The notes beneath the pieces were generated by a model. That model ran no database searches. It worked only from the letters and a program-made list of their open reading frames with translations, and was not told where the DNA came from. The translations under genes were made by a program, and so were the position numbers. This document shows, one piece after another, positions 16,176-24,853 of a stretch of 32,194 nucleotides of DNA (positions are counted from its first letter, which is position 1; each line of letters starts with the position of its first letter). Source of the stretch: Rhizobium sp. Its GTDB lineage: Bacteria > Pseudomonadota > Alphaproteobacteria > Rhizobiales > Rhizobiaceae. The stretch is taken from assembly GCA_028290545.1 (NCBI GenBank), contig JAQGJP010000037.1, positions 1-32,194 on the forward strand, read 5' to 3'.

Positions 16176-16973
16176 ATGGACTTTTTCAGCGCCCTCATTC
16201 TCGGCCTTCTCGAAGGATTGACCGAGTTCATCCCCGTTTCGTCGACCGCGCATCTGCTGCTTGCCAGTCATTTCCTGGGATTCAGGACCACCGGCAACAC
16301 ATTCCCGGTGCTGATCCAGCTGGGCGCGATCCTCGCCATTCTGCTGGTCTATTTCCGCAGGCTGCTCGACATCGCGCTTACCCTGCCCTCAAGCGAGCGG
16401 TCGCGCTGGTTCGTCCTGTCGATCCTTATCGGTTTCCTGCCGGCGGCGGTCATCGGCGCAATCGCCCATGACTTCATCAAGGCGGTGCTGTTCGAATCGC
16501 CCGTGCTGATCTGCTACGTGCTGATCGGCGGCGGCATCATCCTGCTGGCCGTGGACCGGCTGAAGCTCAAGCCGCGCTATTTCGACGCGATGGCCTACCC
16601 GCTGCCGCTGGCCCTCAAGATCGGCCTTTGCCAATGCGTCGCCATGATTCCCGGCACTTCCCGCTCTGGCGCGACAATCGTCGGCGCGCTGCTGATGGGC
16701 ACGGACAAGCGTTCCGCTGCGGAATTCTCCTTCTTCCTGGCCATGCCGACCATGGTCGGTGCCTTCGCACTCGATCTGTATAAATACCGCAATGAGTTGA
16801 GCATGGACGACGCCGCCCTGATCGGCGTCGGTTTCGTCGCCGCCTTCGTATCCGGTCTGATCGTCGTCCGCTCGCTGCTCGCCTTCGTGTCGCGGCGCGG
16901 CTATGCGCCGTTCGCCTGGTGGCGGATCATGATCGGTGTCGCCGGGCTTGCCGGGTTGTATGCCTACGGTTGA
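16176..16973 (+). CDS. uppP: Undecaprenyl-diphosphatase
   Basis: This 265-aa polytopic membrane protein of the UppP/BacA family dephosphorylates undecaprenyl diphosphate to recycle the peptidoglycan and O-antigen lipid carrier. It gives low-level bacitracin resistance. Both catalytic signatures are intact: [15 protein letters not shown] (residues 13-27) and PGTSRSG (159-165). The many hydrophobic stretches fit the expected topology. ATG 16176 has CCAGAGG upstream. Length and motifs are fully typical. Confidence 0.97.
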   Translation: MDFFSALILGLLEGLTEFIPVSSTAHLLLASHFLGFRTTGNTFPVLIQLGAILAILLVYFRRLLDIALTLPSSERSRWFVLSILIGFLPAAVIGAIAHDFIKAVLFESPVLICYVLIGGGIILLAVDRLKLKPRYFDAMAYPLPLALKIGLCQCVAMIPGTSRSGATIVGALLMGTDKRSAAEFSFFLAMPTMVGAFALDLYKYRNELSMDDAALIGVGFVAAFVSGLIVVRSLLAFVSRRGYAPFAWWRIMIGVAGLAGLYAYG

Positions 16974-16996
16974 GTATCGACGCTACCGCCTCCCCT

Positions 16997-17008
16997 TGGC
17001 TATAGCCA
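16997..17008. other. 12-bp perfect palindrome upstream of the SDR gene
   Basis: TGGCTATAGCCA is a perfect 12-bp palindrome, 52 bases before the start of the next gene and 24 bases after the uppP stop. It is followed by a small CACCC/GGGTG stem. It could be an operator half-site pair or chance. Confidence 0.25.
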
Positions 17009-17059
17009 GTTCACCCTTTATTTGGGGTGGATTGGTATTTCGGGACTGGGAATGAAAAG

Positions 17060-18091
17060 ATGAGTACAGTTCTCGTGACCGGCGGATCGGGCTTCGTCGG
17101 CAGCCATTGCATCCTGCAACTTCTGCAGAAGGGGCATCAGGTTCGCGCGACAGTGCGCAGCCTGAAGCGGCAGAGCGACGTGCTCGCCATGCTCAGGGAG
17201 GGCGGTACGGAGCCTGGCGATCGCCTGGCTTTTTTTGCCGCCAATCTCCAACGGGACGCCGGATGGGCAGAGGCCGTTGCCGGCTGCGACTATGTCCTGC
17301 ATGTCGCCTCGCCCTTTCCCGCAAGCGTGCCCAGGGACGAGAACGAACTGATCCGGCCCGCCCGAGAGGGCGCTCTGCGCGTGCTGAGGGCGGCGCGCGA
17401 CGCCGGTGTCAAGCGCGTCGTCCTGACCTCGTCCTTCGCCGCCGTCAGCTACGGCCAGAAACCACAGGACGGCGTGTTCACCGAAGCGAACTGGACCAAC
17501 GTCGATGCCCCTGACGCCCAACCCTATATGAAATCCAAGACGCTCGCCGAGCGTGCCGCCTGGGATTTCATCGCTCGCGAAGGCGGGGGGCTCGAACTCA
17601 CCGTCATCAATCCCGTCGGAATTTTCGGCCCGGTGCTCGGACCGGACATATCGACATCGGTGGCCCTGATCAGGATGATGATGAATGGTGCGATGCCCGG
17701 CGCACCGCGCATCCATTTCGGCGTGGTCGACGTCCGCGATGTCGCCGATCTTCATATCCGCGCCATGACCCATCCGGCGGCGAAGGGCGAACGCTTTCTC
17801 GCGGTCGCCGGCAAATGCATGTCGATTCTCGATGTCGCAAAGCTCCTGCGAGAACGCATGGGTGCGTCCGCCGCCAGGGTGCCGCGCCGGCAGTTTCCCG
17901 ACTGGATCGTGCGCCTGTTCGGCCTGTTCAACCCGGCCGCCCGCGCCGCTGTGCCGCAGCTTGGAATCATCCGCAACGGCACAAGCGAAAAGGCGAGGCA
18001 CATGTTGGGCTGGGCGCCTCGTTCCAACGAGGAGGCGATCGTTGCAGCGGCGGAAAGCCTGGTGCGGCTGAAGCTTCTGAAAAGCGGATGA
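17060..18091 (+). CDS. Extended SDR reductase, dihydroflavonol-reductase-like
   Basis: This 343-aa NAD(P)-dependent extended SDR has the nucleotide loop VTGGSGFVGSH (residues 6-16) and the active-site YMKSK (YxxxK). The specificity region PVGIFGPVLG is similar to the DFR/cinnamoyl-CoA reductase/aldehyde reductase group. VVLTSSFAAVSYG carries the catalytic Ser. The true substrate is unknown. I chose ATG 17060 (MSTVLVTGG), because the frame open to 17027 only adds a short non-conserved tail. It sits 86 bases after uppP and ends at a stem-loop terminator shared with the convergent small gene. Confidence 0.88.
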   Translation: MSTVLVTGGSGFVGSHCILQLLQKGHQVRATVRSLKRQSDVLAMLREGGTEPGDRLAFFAANLQRDAGWAEAVAGCDYVLHVASPFPASVPRDENELIRPAREGALRVLRAARDAGVKRVVLTSSFAAVSYGQKPQDGVFTEANWTNVDAPDAQPYMKSKTLAERAAWDFIAREGGGLELTVINPVGIFGPVLGPDISTSVALIRMMMNGAMPGAPRIHFGVVDVRDVADLHIRAMTHPAAKGERFLAVAGKCMSILDVAKLLRERMGASAARVPRRQFPDWIVRLFGLFNPAARAAVPQLGIIRNGTSEKARHMLGWAPRSNEEAIVAAAESLVRLKLLKSG

Positions 18092-18099
18092 AATACAAT

Positions 18100-18117
18100 G
18101 GGCCGCAAAAGCGGCCC
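18100..18117. terminator. Bidirectional stem-loop terminator
   Basis: GGGCCGC-AAAA-GCGGCCC is a perfect 7-bp GC-only stem with a 4-base loop. It lies between the stop of the SDR gene (+) and the stop of the 53-aa gene (-). T-runs are weak (GTATT on +, ATTGTATTT on -), but the convergent placement supports termination for both. Confidence 0.65.
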
Positions 18118-18147
18118 GTATTCACCATCGGAAATAAGCGCGTCCGC

Positions 18148-18309
18148 TCAGTTGCGGGCAGGAATGGTCGCCGTAATTGTGCAGGGATCGACGCCATAGG
18201 CCGGAGAGCACTTGGATTTATCGGCAGCGACGGTGCGCGGCGCGATGAACGAACCGGCAAGAATGACAAGCGCCGCAGACGCAAAAAACAATGCGATCGA
18301 TTTGCCCAT
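18148..18309 (-). CDS. Small secreted peptide, 53 aa, uncharacterised
   Basis: The ORF starts at ATG 18309 and ends with TGA at 18148. The product begins with a signal peptide, MGKSIALFFASAALVILAGS followed by FIAPRTVAA, with likely cleavage after the alanines at about residue 29. The mature peptide is about 24 residues with two cysteines, Cys34 and Cys43 (in KCSPAYGVDPC). An AGGGG ribosome-binding site lies 6 bases before the ATG. A possible promoter, TTTGAA (18351-18356) with CTATCC (18329-18334), would give a very short leader. I do not recognise a family. The signal peptide, RBS and convergent terminator argue that it is real. A cysteine-bridged periplasmic peptide is inferred. Confidence 0.6.
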   Translation of the reverse strand: MGKSIALFFASAALVILAGSFIAPRTVAADKSKCSPAYGVDPCTITATIPARN

Positions 18310-18619
18310 GGAAATCCCCTAGCAGTTTGGATAGTTTGCCCCGAGCGTTCTTCAAATCAGATTATCAAACCGGGATGTTGGCCGGGTTCTATTCAGTCGA
18401 ACGCCCATTATCAATAAGACATTTTCCCTGAACGGCTGGTTAATGAGCTATAATGAATTTGTGCGGCTTTTGTGCAACTTCACAGGCAGTGGCTGAAAAA
18501 TGGACAGTCTGGAGGGGTATGGTTTCGGGTTCGCCGGTTCTCACTATCCACGAGTCATCCTCGGGCTGACTCGTGGAGGGATGTCGCGAGAGATGATCGC
18601 CGAAGTCGAGCATTCGAGC
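18310..18619. other. Intergenic region with a 10-bp perfect inverted repeat
   Basis: There are 310 bases without a convincing gene. At 18547-18577 TCCACGAGTC and GACTCGTGGA form a perfect 10-bp stem around an 11-base spacer that contains CCTCGGG. It lies past the NDUFA9-like stop. CCTCGGG-type palindromes recall rhizobial intergenic mosaic repeats, so it may be a remnant of one. TATAAT occurs at about 18455 on the + strand, but without a good -35 or a clear gene behind it. Confidence 0.45.
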
Positions 18620-19600
18620 TTACGCGGCAGAGCCTGACTGGCTGAACTGGCCTTCCGGACGATACCGCACCAGATAGCTCGGCAGGATCGCCGCCGTGGA
18701 TGTCGGCTCGATGCCGATGCCCTGCAACGTGCGGCCTTCGGAAACCGCAGCGGCTGAGACGATATTATCGGACTTCAGCAGCATCACCTGATCCGCCGTT
18801 ATCATCGGCTTGACGAACGGGATCAGTGAAGTGATCGTACCGATCATCGACGCCACCCAGAACGGCAGCGACAGCAGGCGCTTTTCGCGATGGGTGATGG
18901 TCAGGATCTCGTCGAAAATATCCTTGAAGTCCTTCGCCTCGGGGCCACCGAGTTCGTACACCCTGCCGCCTTCGAGCTTGCCTTCCACGGACCGGGCCAC
19001 GGCTTCTGCCACATCATCGACGAAAACCGGCTGAAAGCGGGTATTGCCACCACCGACGAGCGGCAGGAATGGCGCGGTGCGGGCCATTTCCGCGAACTTG
19101 TTATAGAATGTGTCTTCCGGCCCGAAGATGATCGACGGGCGGAGGATCACCGCGCCAGGAACGGTGGCGAGCACCAAATGCTCAGCCCGGCCCTTGCTGC
19201 GGCCATAGGCCGACGGCGAATCGACATTGGCGCCGATTGCGGAAATGTGCGTCAGGCCAGCGCCTTGGGCACGAGCGGCTTCGGCGATGGCTCGAGCGCC
19301 AAAATCCTGCACGGCATCGAATGTGTTGCGGCCGGTCTCGAACAGCAGGCCGACACAGTTGATCACATAATCCGAGCCCTTGACGGCTGCATCGACCGAT
19401 GCACGATAGCGCAGGTTGGCCTGTACGAAAGAAATCTGGCCGACATTGCCGAGCGGCTGGAGATGGAAGGCAAGATCGGGACGGCGGACGGCGACGCGGA
19501 TGCGATATCCGCGTCTGGCAAGACTGCGGACGATGTGACGCCCCAGAAAACCTGACCCGCCGAACACGGTAACAAGTTTCGGAATATTGGACAGCGTCAT
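18620..19600 (-). CDS. NDUFA9-like complex I-associated SDR protein
   Basis: This 326-aa atypical SDR is of the type annotated as complex I NDUFA9 subunit family or NAD-dependent epimerase. The NAD(P) loop is VFGGSGFLGRH (residues 12-22). Other marks are VINCVGLL, THISAIGANVDSPSAYGRSKGRAE with YxxxK, and ILRPSIIFGPED. The C-terminal part has the hydrophobic segment FWVASMIGTITSLIPFVKP. Bacterial homologues resemble the mitochondrial assembly subunit, but their function is mostly unknown. ATG 19600 is fixed by AGGAG seven bases upstream. The frame open to 19753 overlaps the DUF1330 gene. Confidence 0.88.
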   Translation of the reverse strand: MTLSNIPKLVTVFGGSGFLGRHIVRSLARRGYRIRVAVRRPDLAFHLQPLGNVGQISFVQANLRYRASVDAAVKGSDYVINCVGLLFETGRNTFDAVQDFGARAIAEAARAQGAGLTHISAIGANVDSPSAYGRSKGRAEHLVLATVPGAVILRPSIIFGPEDTFYNKFAEMARTAPFLPLVGGGNTRFQPVFVDDVAEAVARSVEGKLEGGRVYELGGPEAKDFKDIFDEILTITHREKRLLSLPFWVASMIGTITSLIPFVKPMITADQVMLLKSDNIVSAAAVSEGRTLQGIGIEPTSTAAILPSYLVRYRPEGQFSQSGSAA

Positions 19601-19665
19601 GTTCGTCTCCTGAAGGGCTAGGCTCGTCTCGTTCCTTAGCCCAAACTCCGGCGCAGGTGAAGGGA

Positions 19666-19953
19666 TTATATGCCTTCGACGACCACCATTTCGGCATCGG
19701 CGACCTGTTGGCGGATGGCGGCGGCGATCTGGTATTCTGGCGAATGGTAGCAATCATAGGCCGCCTGCAGCGAGGGAAACTCGATCACCACGTTACGCGC
19801 CCGCACCTGTCCTTCGAGGCGATGATAGTCACCGCCCCGCGCCAGGAAGTTCGCGCCATATTTCTCGAACGCGGGCTTGGCGGCCGCCACGTAATCCTTG
19901 TAGCGCTCCGTGTCGCGCACATCGACCCGTGCAATCCAGTATCCCTTGGCCAT
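19666..19953 (-). CDS. DUF1330 domain protein
   Basis: This 95-aa protein is a ferredoxin-like-fold DUF1330 member of typical length. It has the N-terminal block KGYWIARVDVRD, the central ANFLARGGDYHRLEG and the segment VVIEFPSLQAAYDCYHSPEYQ. No biochemical function is established. I chose ATG 19953 (MAKGYW), preceded by GGAGAA; the frame upstream to 20001 reaches the pyrF end. It lies 51 bases after pyrF and 65 before the NDUFA9-like gene, an arrangement shared by many rhizobia. Confidence 0.9.
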   Translation of the reverse strand: MAKGYWIARVDVRDTERYKDYVAAAKPAFEKYGANFLARGGDYHRLEGQVRARNVVIEFPSLQAAYDCYHSPEYQIAAAIRQQVADAEMVVVEGI

Positions 19954-20004
19954 AGTTTTTCTCCGCCGGAAATCTGCATGCTGAATTCTGCAGATGACCA
20001 AGAT

Positions 20005-20697
20005 CTAGTCTACCGAATCGATTTCTGCAAGGATAGCGCGTACAGCTTCCAACGGCTCCAGCGCCTTGACGATCGGGCGCGCGACGACCAGATGGCTGGC
20101 CCCGGCACGGATGGCATCCGCCGGCGTCATGACCCGCTTCTGGTCGCCTTTTTCAGCGCCGGCCGGGCGAATGCCCGGTGTCACGACCGCGAGATCCGGA
20201 CCGACGATCCTGCGCACCGCCGCCGCCTCTTCCGCCGAACAGACGATGCCGCCCATGCCGGCCCGCCGCGCCTGCTCGGCACGGCGCAGGACCAGCGTAT
20301 GAGGATCGTACTCATAGCCCGCCTCGATCAGGTCCTGTTCGTCCATCGACGTCAGGACCGTGACGCCCAGCAGGCAGAGGCCGGAGCCGCGCGCGGCTTC
20401 CACCGCCGCCTTCATCGCCTTGGGATAGGCATGCAGGGTCAGCATGGTCATGCCCATCTTGGCGATGTTCTCGACCGCGCTGGCCACCGTGTTGTCGATA
20501 TCGAGCAGTTTCATGTCGAGAAAGATCTTCTTGCCGTCGCGGGCAAGCTCGCGGGCGAATTCAAGCCCGCCCGCGAAGACGAGCTGATAGCCGATCTTGT
20601 AATGGGACACCGAGGAACCGAGCTTCTTGACGATGTCGGCGGCTTCCGAAACATTCGGCACATCGAGCCCGACGATCAGCCTGTCCCTTGCTGCCAT
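20005..20697 (-). CDS. pyrF: Orotidine 5'-phosphate decarboxylase
   Basis: This 230-aa TIM-barrel enzyme makes UMP from OMP, the last step of pyrimidine synthesis. The catalytic charged network is Asp61, Lys63, Asp66 and Thr70 in [11 protein letters not shown], and the substrate Asp12 is in [15 protein letters not shown] and the phosphate-binding VVARPI end the barrel. The last is ARPI rather than the more common GRPI, a mild substitution. ATG 20697 is preceded by AAGGA. The frame extended to 20781 is not supported by the family N-terminus. A hairpin with 5-bp GTCGC/GCGAC core (20735-20750) sits in its upstream gap. Confidence 0.95.
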   Translation of the reverse strand: MAARDRLIVGLDVPNVSEAADIVKKLGSSVSHYKIGYQLVFAGGLEFARELARDGKKIFLDMKLLDIDNTVASAVENIAKMGMTMLTLHAYPKAMKAAVEAARGSGLCLLGVTVLTSMDEQDLIEAGYEYDPHTLVLRRAEQARRAGMGGIVCSAEEAAAVRRIVGPDLAVVTPGIRPAGAEKGDQKRVMTPADAIRAGASHLVVARPIVKALEPLEAVRAILAEIDSVD

Positions 20698-20824
20698 TCC
20701 GGTGTTCCTTCGCTTGTTCCCAATTGCCTGACCAGTCGCATGCACGCGACCGGCCTGCAAGATCAAAGGAAGACGAGTCACTTCTAAATCGTCCGCCGTT
20801 TCACAAATGATATCCGTTCAAAGC

Positions 20825-21412
20825 CTAGCCCGGTCCGGTCCAGTCTTCCATCGGCACCCAGTCTGAAAGCAGCATACGGTCCGACAGCCGGAAAACGTAG
20901 AGATTGCCGCCGCCGGCCGGCTGGTCCGCATCACGCGCAATCGGTCTGCGGGCCAGATGGCATTTCAGCAGCGTACCGACGCCGCCATGGCCGACGAAAG
21001 CGACCGGCAGGCGGCGATCGTGGTCGGCCAGCACGGTTTCGACTGCGGTGACGATGCGCGCCTGGGCGTCGAGCGCCCTCTCCCATCCGTGGAAGCTCTC
21101 ACCCGGATGCGCAAAGAACCAGTCTGCCGCCTTCTCGAATTCGTCCGGCACCAGAAAACCGGTGGCAGAGCGATCGTTCTCACCCATATCCTCGATGATC
21201 TCGGGGACGATGCCATGCGGCGAGCCGAGAATGTTCGCGGTCTCGATCGCCTTGGTTTCATCACTCGAAATAATGCGCCCCAGCAGCCCTGCCCATTCCA
21301 ATCCGGCGGCCATGACCGCGCGCTCGCGCCCTTTCTCCGACAAATGCCATCGGGGCACCGGAACAGCGGCATCGATGACGATCTGCGGGTGGGTGATGTA
21401 GAGCCCGAACAC
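20825..21412 (-). CDS. Histidine phosphatase family protein with THP in place of RHG
   Basis: This 195-aa branch of the histidine phosphatase superfamily keeps the nucleophile His8, but its context is YITHPQ instead of the usual RHG, so the first active-site Arg is missing. Other family positions are SSDETKAIETA (residues 49-59), the acid-region Glu in GEND, and the second His142 in VGHGGVGTLL. Substrate is unknown. GTG 21412 is the start: it lies 3 bases after the pmtA stop with AAGGTG overlapping the pmtA end, so translation is coupled. A link to phospholipid metabolism is suggested only by position. Confidence 0.85.
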   Translation of the reverse strand: MFGLYITHPQIVIDAAVPVPRWHLSEKGRERAVMAAGLEWAGLLGRIISSDETKAIETANILGSPHGIVPEIIEDMGENDRSATGFLVPDEFEKAADWFFAHPGESFHGWERALDAQARIVTAVETVLADHDRRLPVAFVGHGGVGTLLKCHLARRPIARDADQPAGGGNLYVFRLSDRMLLSDWVPMEDWTGPG

Positions 21413-21415
21413 GGT

Positions 21416-22012
21416 TCAGCCGTGCACCTTCTTGTAATGCCAGATCTGGGCGGGCGGGATATTGCGGACGATGAAATCGAAATGCTCGATCTTGTAGATA
21501 TCCGGCCGGGCGATCACCGGCGACATGGGGCTATAGGAGAACTGCACGATGGGTCGACCTGCCGGCATCAGATCCAGCAGATTTTCAATCAGGCTCACGC
21601 GCTGGTGCATCGGGAAATTCAGCAGCGGGATGCCCGAGATCACGCAATCGAATTTCTGATCCTGGAAGTCCTTTAGCGATTCCTTGAGATCGAAGGCGTT
21701 GCCATTGATAAAATTGACGCCCGGATATTTTCCACGCAGATGCTGCACGAACGAGGTCGAATATTCGATCGACACAAGATTTTCCGGCGTCACGCCGCGT
21801 GCCAGGATCGCCTTGGTGATCACGCCGGTGCCGGGTCCAAGCTCCAGGACCGGCAGGCCGGAGCCGGTATCGATGATACTCGCCATCCTGTTGGCCATCC
21901 GGGTAGACGTCGGCATGATTGCACCAACCGTTTTCGGCTGGGAAATCATGCCCTTGATGAAGCGAATCTCATCATCGAATTTGCCGGCAAGCCGGCTCTT
22001 GATATGGCGCAT
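21416..22012 (-). CDS. pmtA: Phospholipid N-methyltransferase, Sinorhizobium/Agrobacterium type
   Basis: This 198-aa soluble SAM-dependent enzyme methylates phosphatidylethanolamine to mono-, di- and trimethyl forms (phosphatidylcholine) at the inner membrane. The SAM-binding motif I is LELGPGTG (residues 56-63). The N-terminal amphipathic segment with PKTVGAIMPTS and the blocks VISGIPLLNFP and FSYSPMSPV match rhizobial PmtA. Length agrees with known enzymes (about 190-200 aa). The start ATG 22012 has GGAATAGGGA upstream at a somewhat long distance. The neighbour dnaN lies behind it on the same strand, as in Agrobacterium. Confidence 0.92.
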   Translation of the reverse strand: MRHIKSRLAGKFDDEIRFIKGMISQPKTVGAIMPTSTRMANRMASIIDTGSGLPVLELGPGTGVITKAILARGVTPENLVSIEYSTSFVQHLRGKYPGVNFINGNAFDLKESLKDFQDQKFDCVISGIPLLNFPMHQRVSLIENLLDLMPAGRPIVQFSYSPMSPVIARPDIYKIEHFDFIVRNIPPAQIWHYKKVHG

Positions 22013-22143
22013 GGCGCGTTGTCCCTATTCCTGTCGTTGACATCATAGAGACGATCAAAAGAGGTAAAAGCAAGACACGCTTCTATACAGATAATTAATT
22101 TCTTGAATGAGTGAGCCTCCGCATATCCGAAAAGAACGAGGTC

Positions 22144-22159
22144 GGTCGCATAAGCGACC
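22144..22159 (-). terminator. Stem-loop after dnaN
   Basis: GGTCGC-ATAA-GCGACC is a perfect 6-bp stem with a 4-base loop. It lies 16 bases past the dnaN stop and is followed on the - strand by a T-rich stretch (TCGTTCTTTTC). It separates dnaN from the pmtA promoter region. Confidence 0.55.
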
Positions 22160-22175
22160 CCAAACGAAAATCAAT

Positions 22176-23294
22176 CTAGACGCGCATCGGCATCAGCACA
22201 TAGAGCGCATCGGCGCTGGAGGAATCCAGGATAATCGTCGGAGAACCGGCGTCGGCAAGCTTGAACACCGCATCGTCGCCGGTGAGTTGTCCCGTGATAT
22301 CGAGCAGGTAGCGGGCATTGAAGCCGATTTCGAGCGGATCGCCCTCGAAGGACACGGCAAGCTCTTCCGTCGCGCTGCCGGAATCCGGGTTGTTGACGGT
22401 CAACGTCATCTGGCCATCGGACAGAGCGATCTTCACCGCGCGGCCGCGCTCGGAGGAAATCGTCGAGACGCGATCGACGGCACTGGCAAACGTGCTGCAA
22501 TCGACCCGCATTTCCTTGTCGTTGCCGGATGGAATGACGCGCTGATAGTCCGGGAACGTGCCGTCGATCAGTTTCGAGGTCAGCACGATCTCGCCGAAGG
22601 ACAGTCGGATCTTGGCGTCCGACACCTCGAAACGGATTTCCTGATCCGGATTGTCGACCAGTTTCTGGATTTCGCCGACCGTCTTGCGCGGAATGATAAT
22701 GCCCGGCATGCCTTCCGAGCCCGACGGCGCCTCAATCTCGGCGCGGGCGAGGCGATGGCCGTCGGTGGCGACGGCGCGAAGCTTCAGCGCGCCGTCGGCC
22801 TCGACCGTGTGCAGGAATATGCCGTTGAGATAATAGCGGGTTTCCTCGGTCGAGATCGCAAACTGGGTGCGCTCGATCAGCATCTTGAGATCGGCGGCCT
22901 TGATCTTGAACGAGTGGCTGAAAGTGCCGGCGGTCAGATCGGGGAAATCGGCTTCCGGCAGGCATTGCAGCGAGAATTTCGAGCGGCCCGAAGTGACGCT
23001 CATCGTCGTGCCTTCGGGATTGGTGGACAGTGCCACTTCCGAACCGTCGGACAGTTTTCGGACGATTTCATAGAGAAGGTGGGCCGGCACGGTGGTGGCG
23101 CCCGGCTGCTCGGTCATGGCGGGTGCCGCTTCGGTGATTTCGAGATCGAGATCGGTTGCCTTCATCATCAGGCTGGCGCCTTCGGCCCGCAACAGGACGT
23201 TGGAGAGGATCGGAATCGTGTTCCGGCGCTCCACGACGCGGTGGACATGGCCCAAGGACTTCAGAAGATTGGAACGCTCGAGTGTGATACGCAT
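22176..23294 (-). CDS. dnaN: DNA polymerase III, beta sliding clamp
   Basis: This 372-aa ring-forming clamp tethers replicative polymerase to DNA. Family landmarks are the N-terminus MRITLERSNLLKSLGHVHRV, the block RNTIPILSNVLL, the sequence VATDGHRLA of the second domain, FPDYQRVIP, and the C-terminal YVLMPMRV that lines the client-binding pocket. ATG 23294 is the correct start; the frame open to 23390 adds non-conserved residues. As in other rhizobia, dnaN is not next to dnaA here. rsmI is divergent 89 bases away. Confidence 0.97.
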   Translation of the reverse strand: MRITLERSNLLKSLGHVHRVVERRNTIPILSNVLLRAEGASLMMKATDLDLEITEAAPAMTEQPGATTVPAHLLYEIVRKLSDGSEVALSTNPEGTTMSVTSGRSKFSLQCLPEADFPDLTAGTFSHSFKIKAADLKMLIERTQFAISTEETRYYLNGIFLHTVEADGALKLRAVATDGHRLARAEIEAPSGSEGMPGIIIPRKTVGEIQKLVDNPDQEIRFEVSDAKIRLSFGEIVLTSKLIDGTFPDYQRVIPSGNDKEMRVDCSTFASAVDRVSTISSERGRAVKIALSDGQMTLTVNNPDSGSATEELAVSFEGDPLEIGFNARYLLDITGQLTGDDAVFKLADAGSPTIILDSSSADALYVLMPMRV

Positions 23295-23383
23295 GATCTC
23301 TACCGTTTTTTTGTTCGTGCCGGCCTGATGCCGGAAAATCCGCCCCCCGTAGGGACCGGCAAAATGGCAGAAAAAACCTGAAC

Positions 23384-24385
<1,002 letters not shown>

Positions 24386-24389
24386 GGCT

Positions 24390-24755
24390 ATGGCGACACG
24401 GATCCGTCAAGACCGCCGTAAAGCCTTCATTCGAGGCCATGTCTCGGAATATTATGCCGCATTCTATCTGCTTATGAAGGGCTACAGGATCAGCGCCATG
24501 CGGTTCCGCACCAAATCCGGCGAAATCGATATCATCGCGCGCAAAGGTGAACTCATCGCCTTTGTCGAGGTCAAGGCGCGGAAAATCACCGGCGACGCCA
24601 TCTTCGCCGTCGATCCCTCGACCCAGCGGCGCATCCGCAATGCCAGCCTTGCCTGGATCGCCCGACAGGAGGACGCAGCCACGCTGTCCTTCCGCTACGA
24701 CATCATCGCCGTCAGCCCATGGCGCCGGCCGCAGCATTTCATGGATGCTTTCTGA
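24390..24755 (+). CDS. yraN: YraN/UPF0102 family nuclease-like protein
   Basis: This 121-aa protein has the PD-(D/E)xK-type core of the UPF0102 family: Glu20 in helix 1 and GEIDIIARKGELIAFVEVKAR with Glu45/Asp47, Glu60 and Lys62. The fold resembles Holliday-junction resolvases, but no activity is proven. ATG 24390 is 4 bases after the rsmI stop. In many alphaproteobacteria gshB follows directly; here the ugp operon and a frameshifted gene lie between. Confidence 0.92.
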   Translation: MATRIRQDRRKAFIRGHVSEYYAAFYLLMKGYRISAMRFRTKSGEIDIIARKGELIAFVEVKARKITGDAIFAVDPSTQRRIRNASLAWIARQEDAATLSFRYDIIAVSPWRRPQHFMDAF

Positions 24756-24760
24756 CGGCC

Positions 24761-24800
24761 TTGTCAAAAACCTGACATCAATCTGTAATGTCGCCGTCAC
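24761..24800 (+). promoter_or_regulatory. PhoB binding region (four Pho-box half-sites)
   Basis: Four 7-mers lie exactly 11 bases apart: TTGTCAA (24761), CTGACAT (24772), CTGTAAT (24783) and CCGTCAC (24794). They match the CTGTCAT half-site in 5, 6, 6 and 5 of 7 positions. This is the direct-repeat pattern of Pho boxes. TATGAC at 24805-24810 is a possible -10. The ugpB start is 54 bases past the array, fitting PhoB activation of the ugp operon at phosphate starvation. Confidence 0.8.
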
Positions 24801-24853
24801 GGTCTATGACTAGTTGAAGCCTCGAAACCAATGATTGGTGGAGAGGAATTACC

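Noticed and set aside
17018..18001. 327-codon open frame on the - strand
   Set aside because: It is opposite the SDR gene with intact TGxxGxxG and YxxxK motifs.
18500..18637. 45-codon + strand ORF starting MDSLEGYGFGFAG
   Set aside because: It runs through the 10-bp palindrome and into the 3' end of the NDUFA9-like gene, and lacks a ribosome-binding site.
19657..20787. 376-codon open frame on the + strand
   Set aside because: It is opposite DUF1330 and pyrF and carries no family signal.
22107..23381. 424-codon open frame on the + strand
   Set aside because: It is the complement of dnaN; DnaN is unambiguous and the other strand shows no domain.
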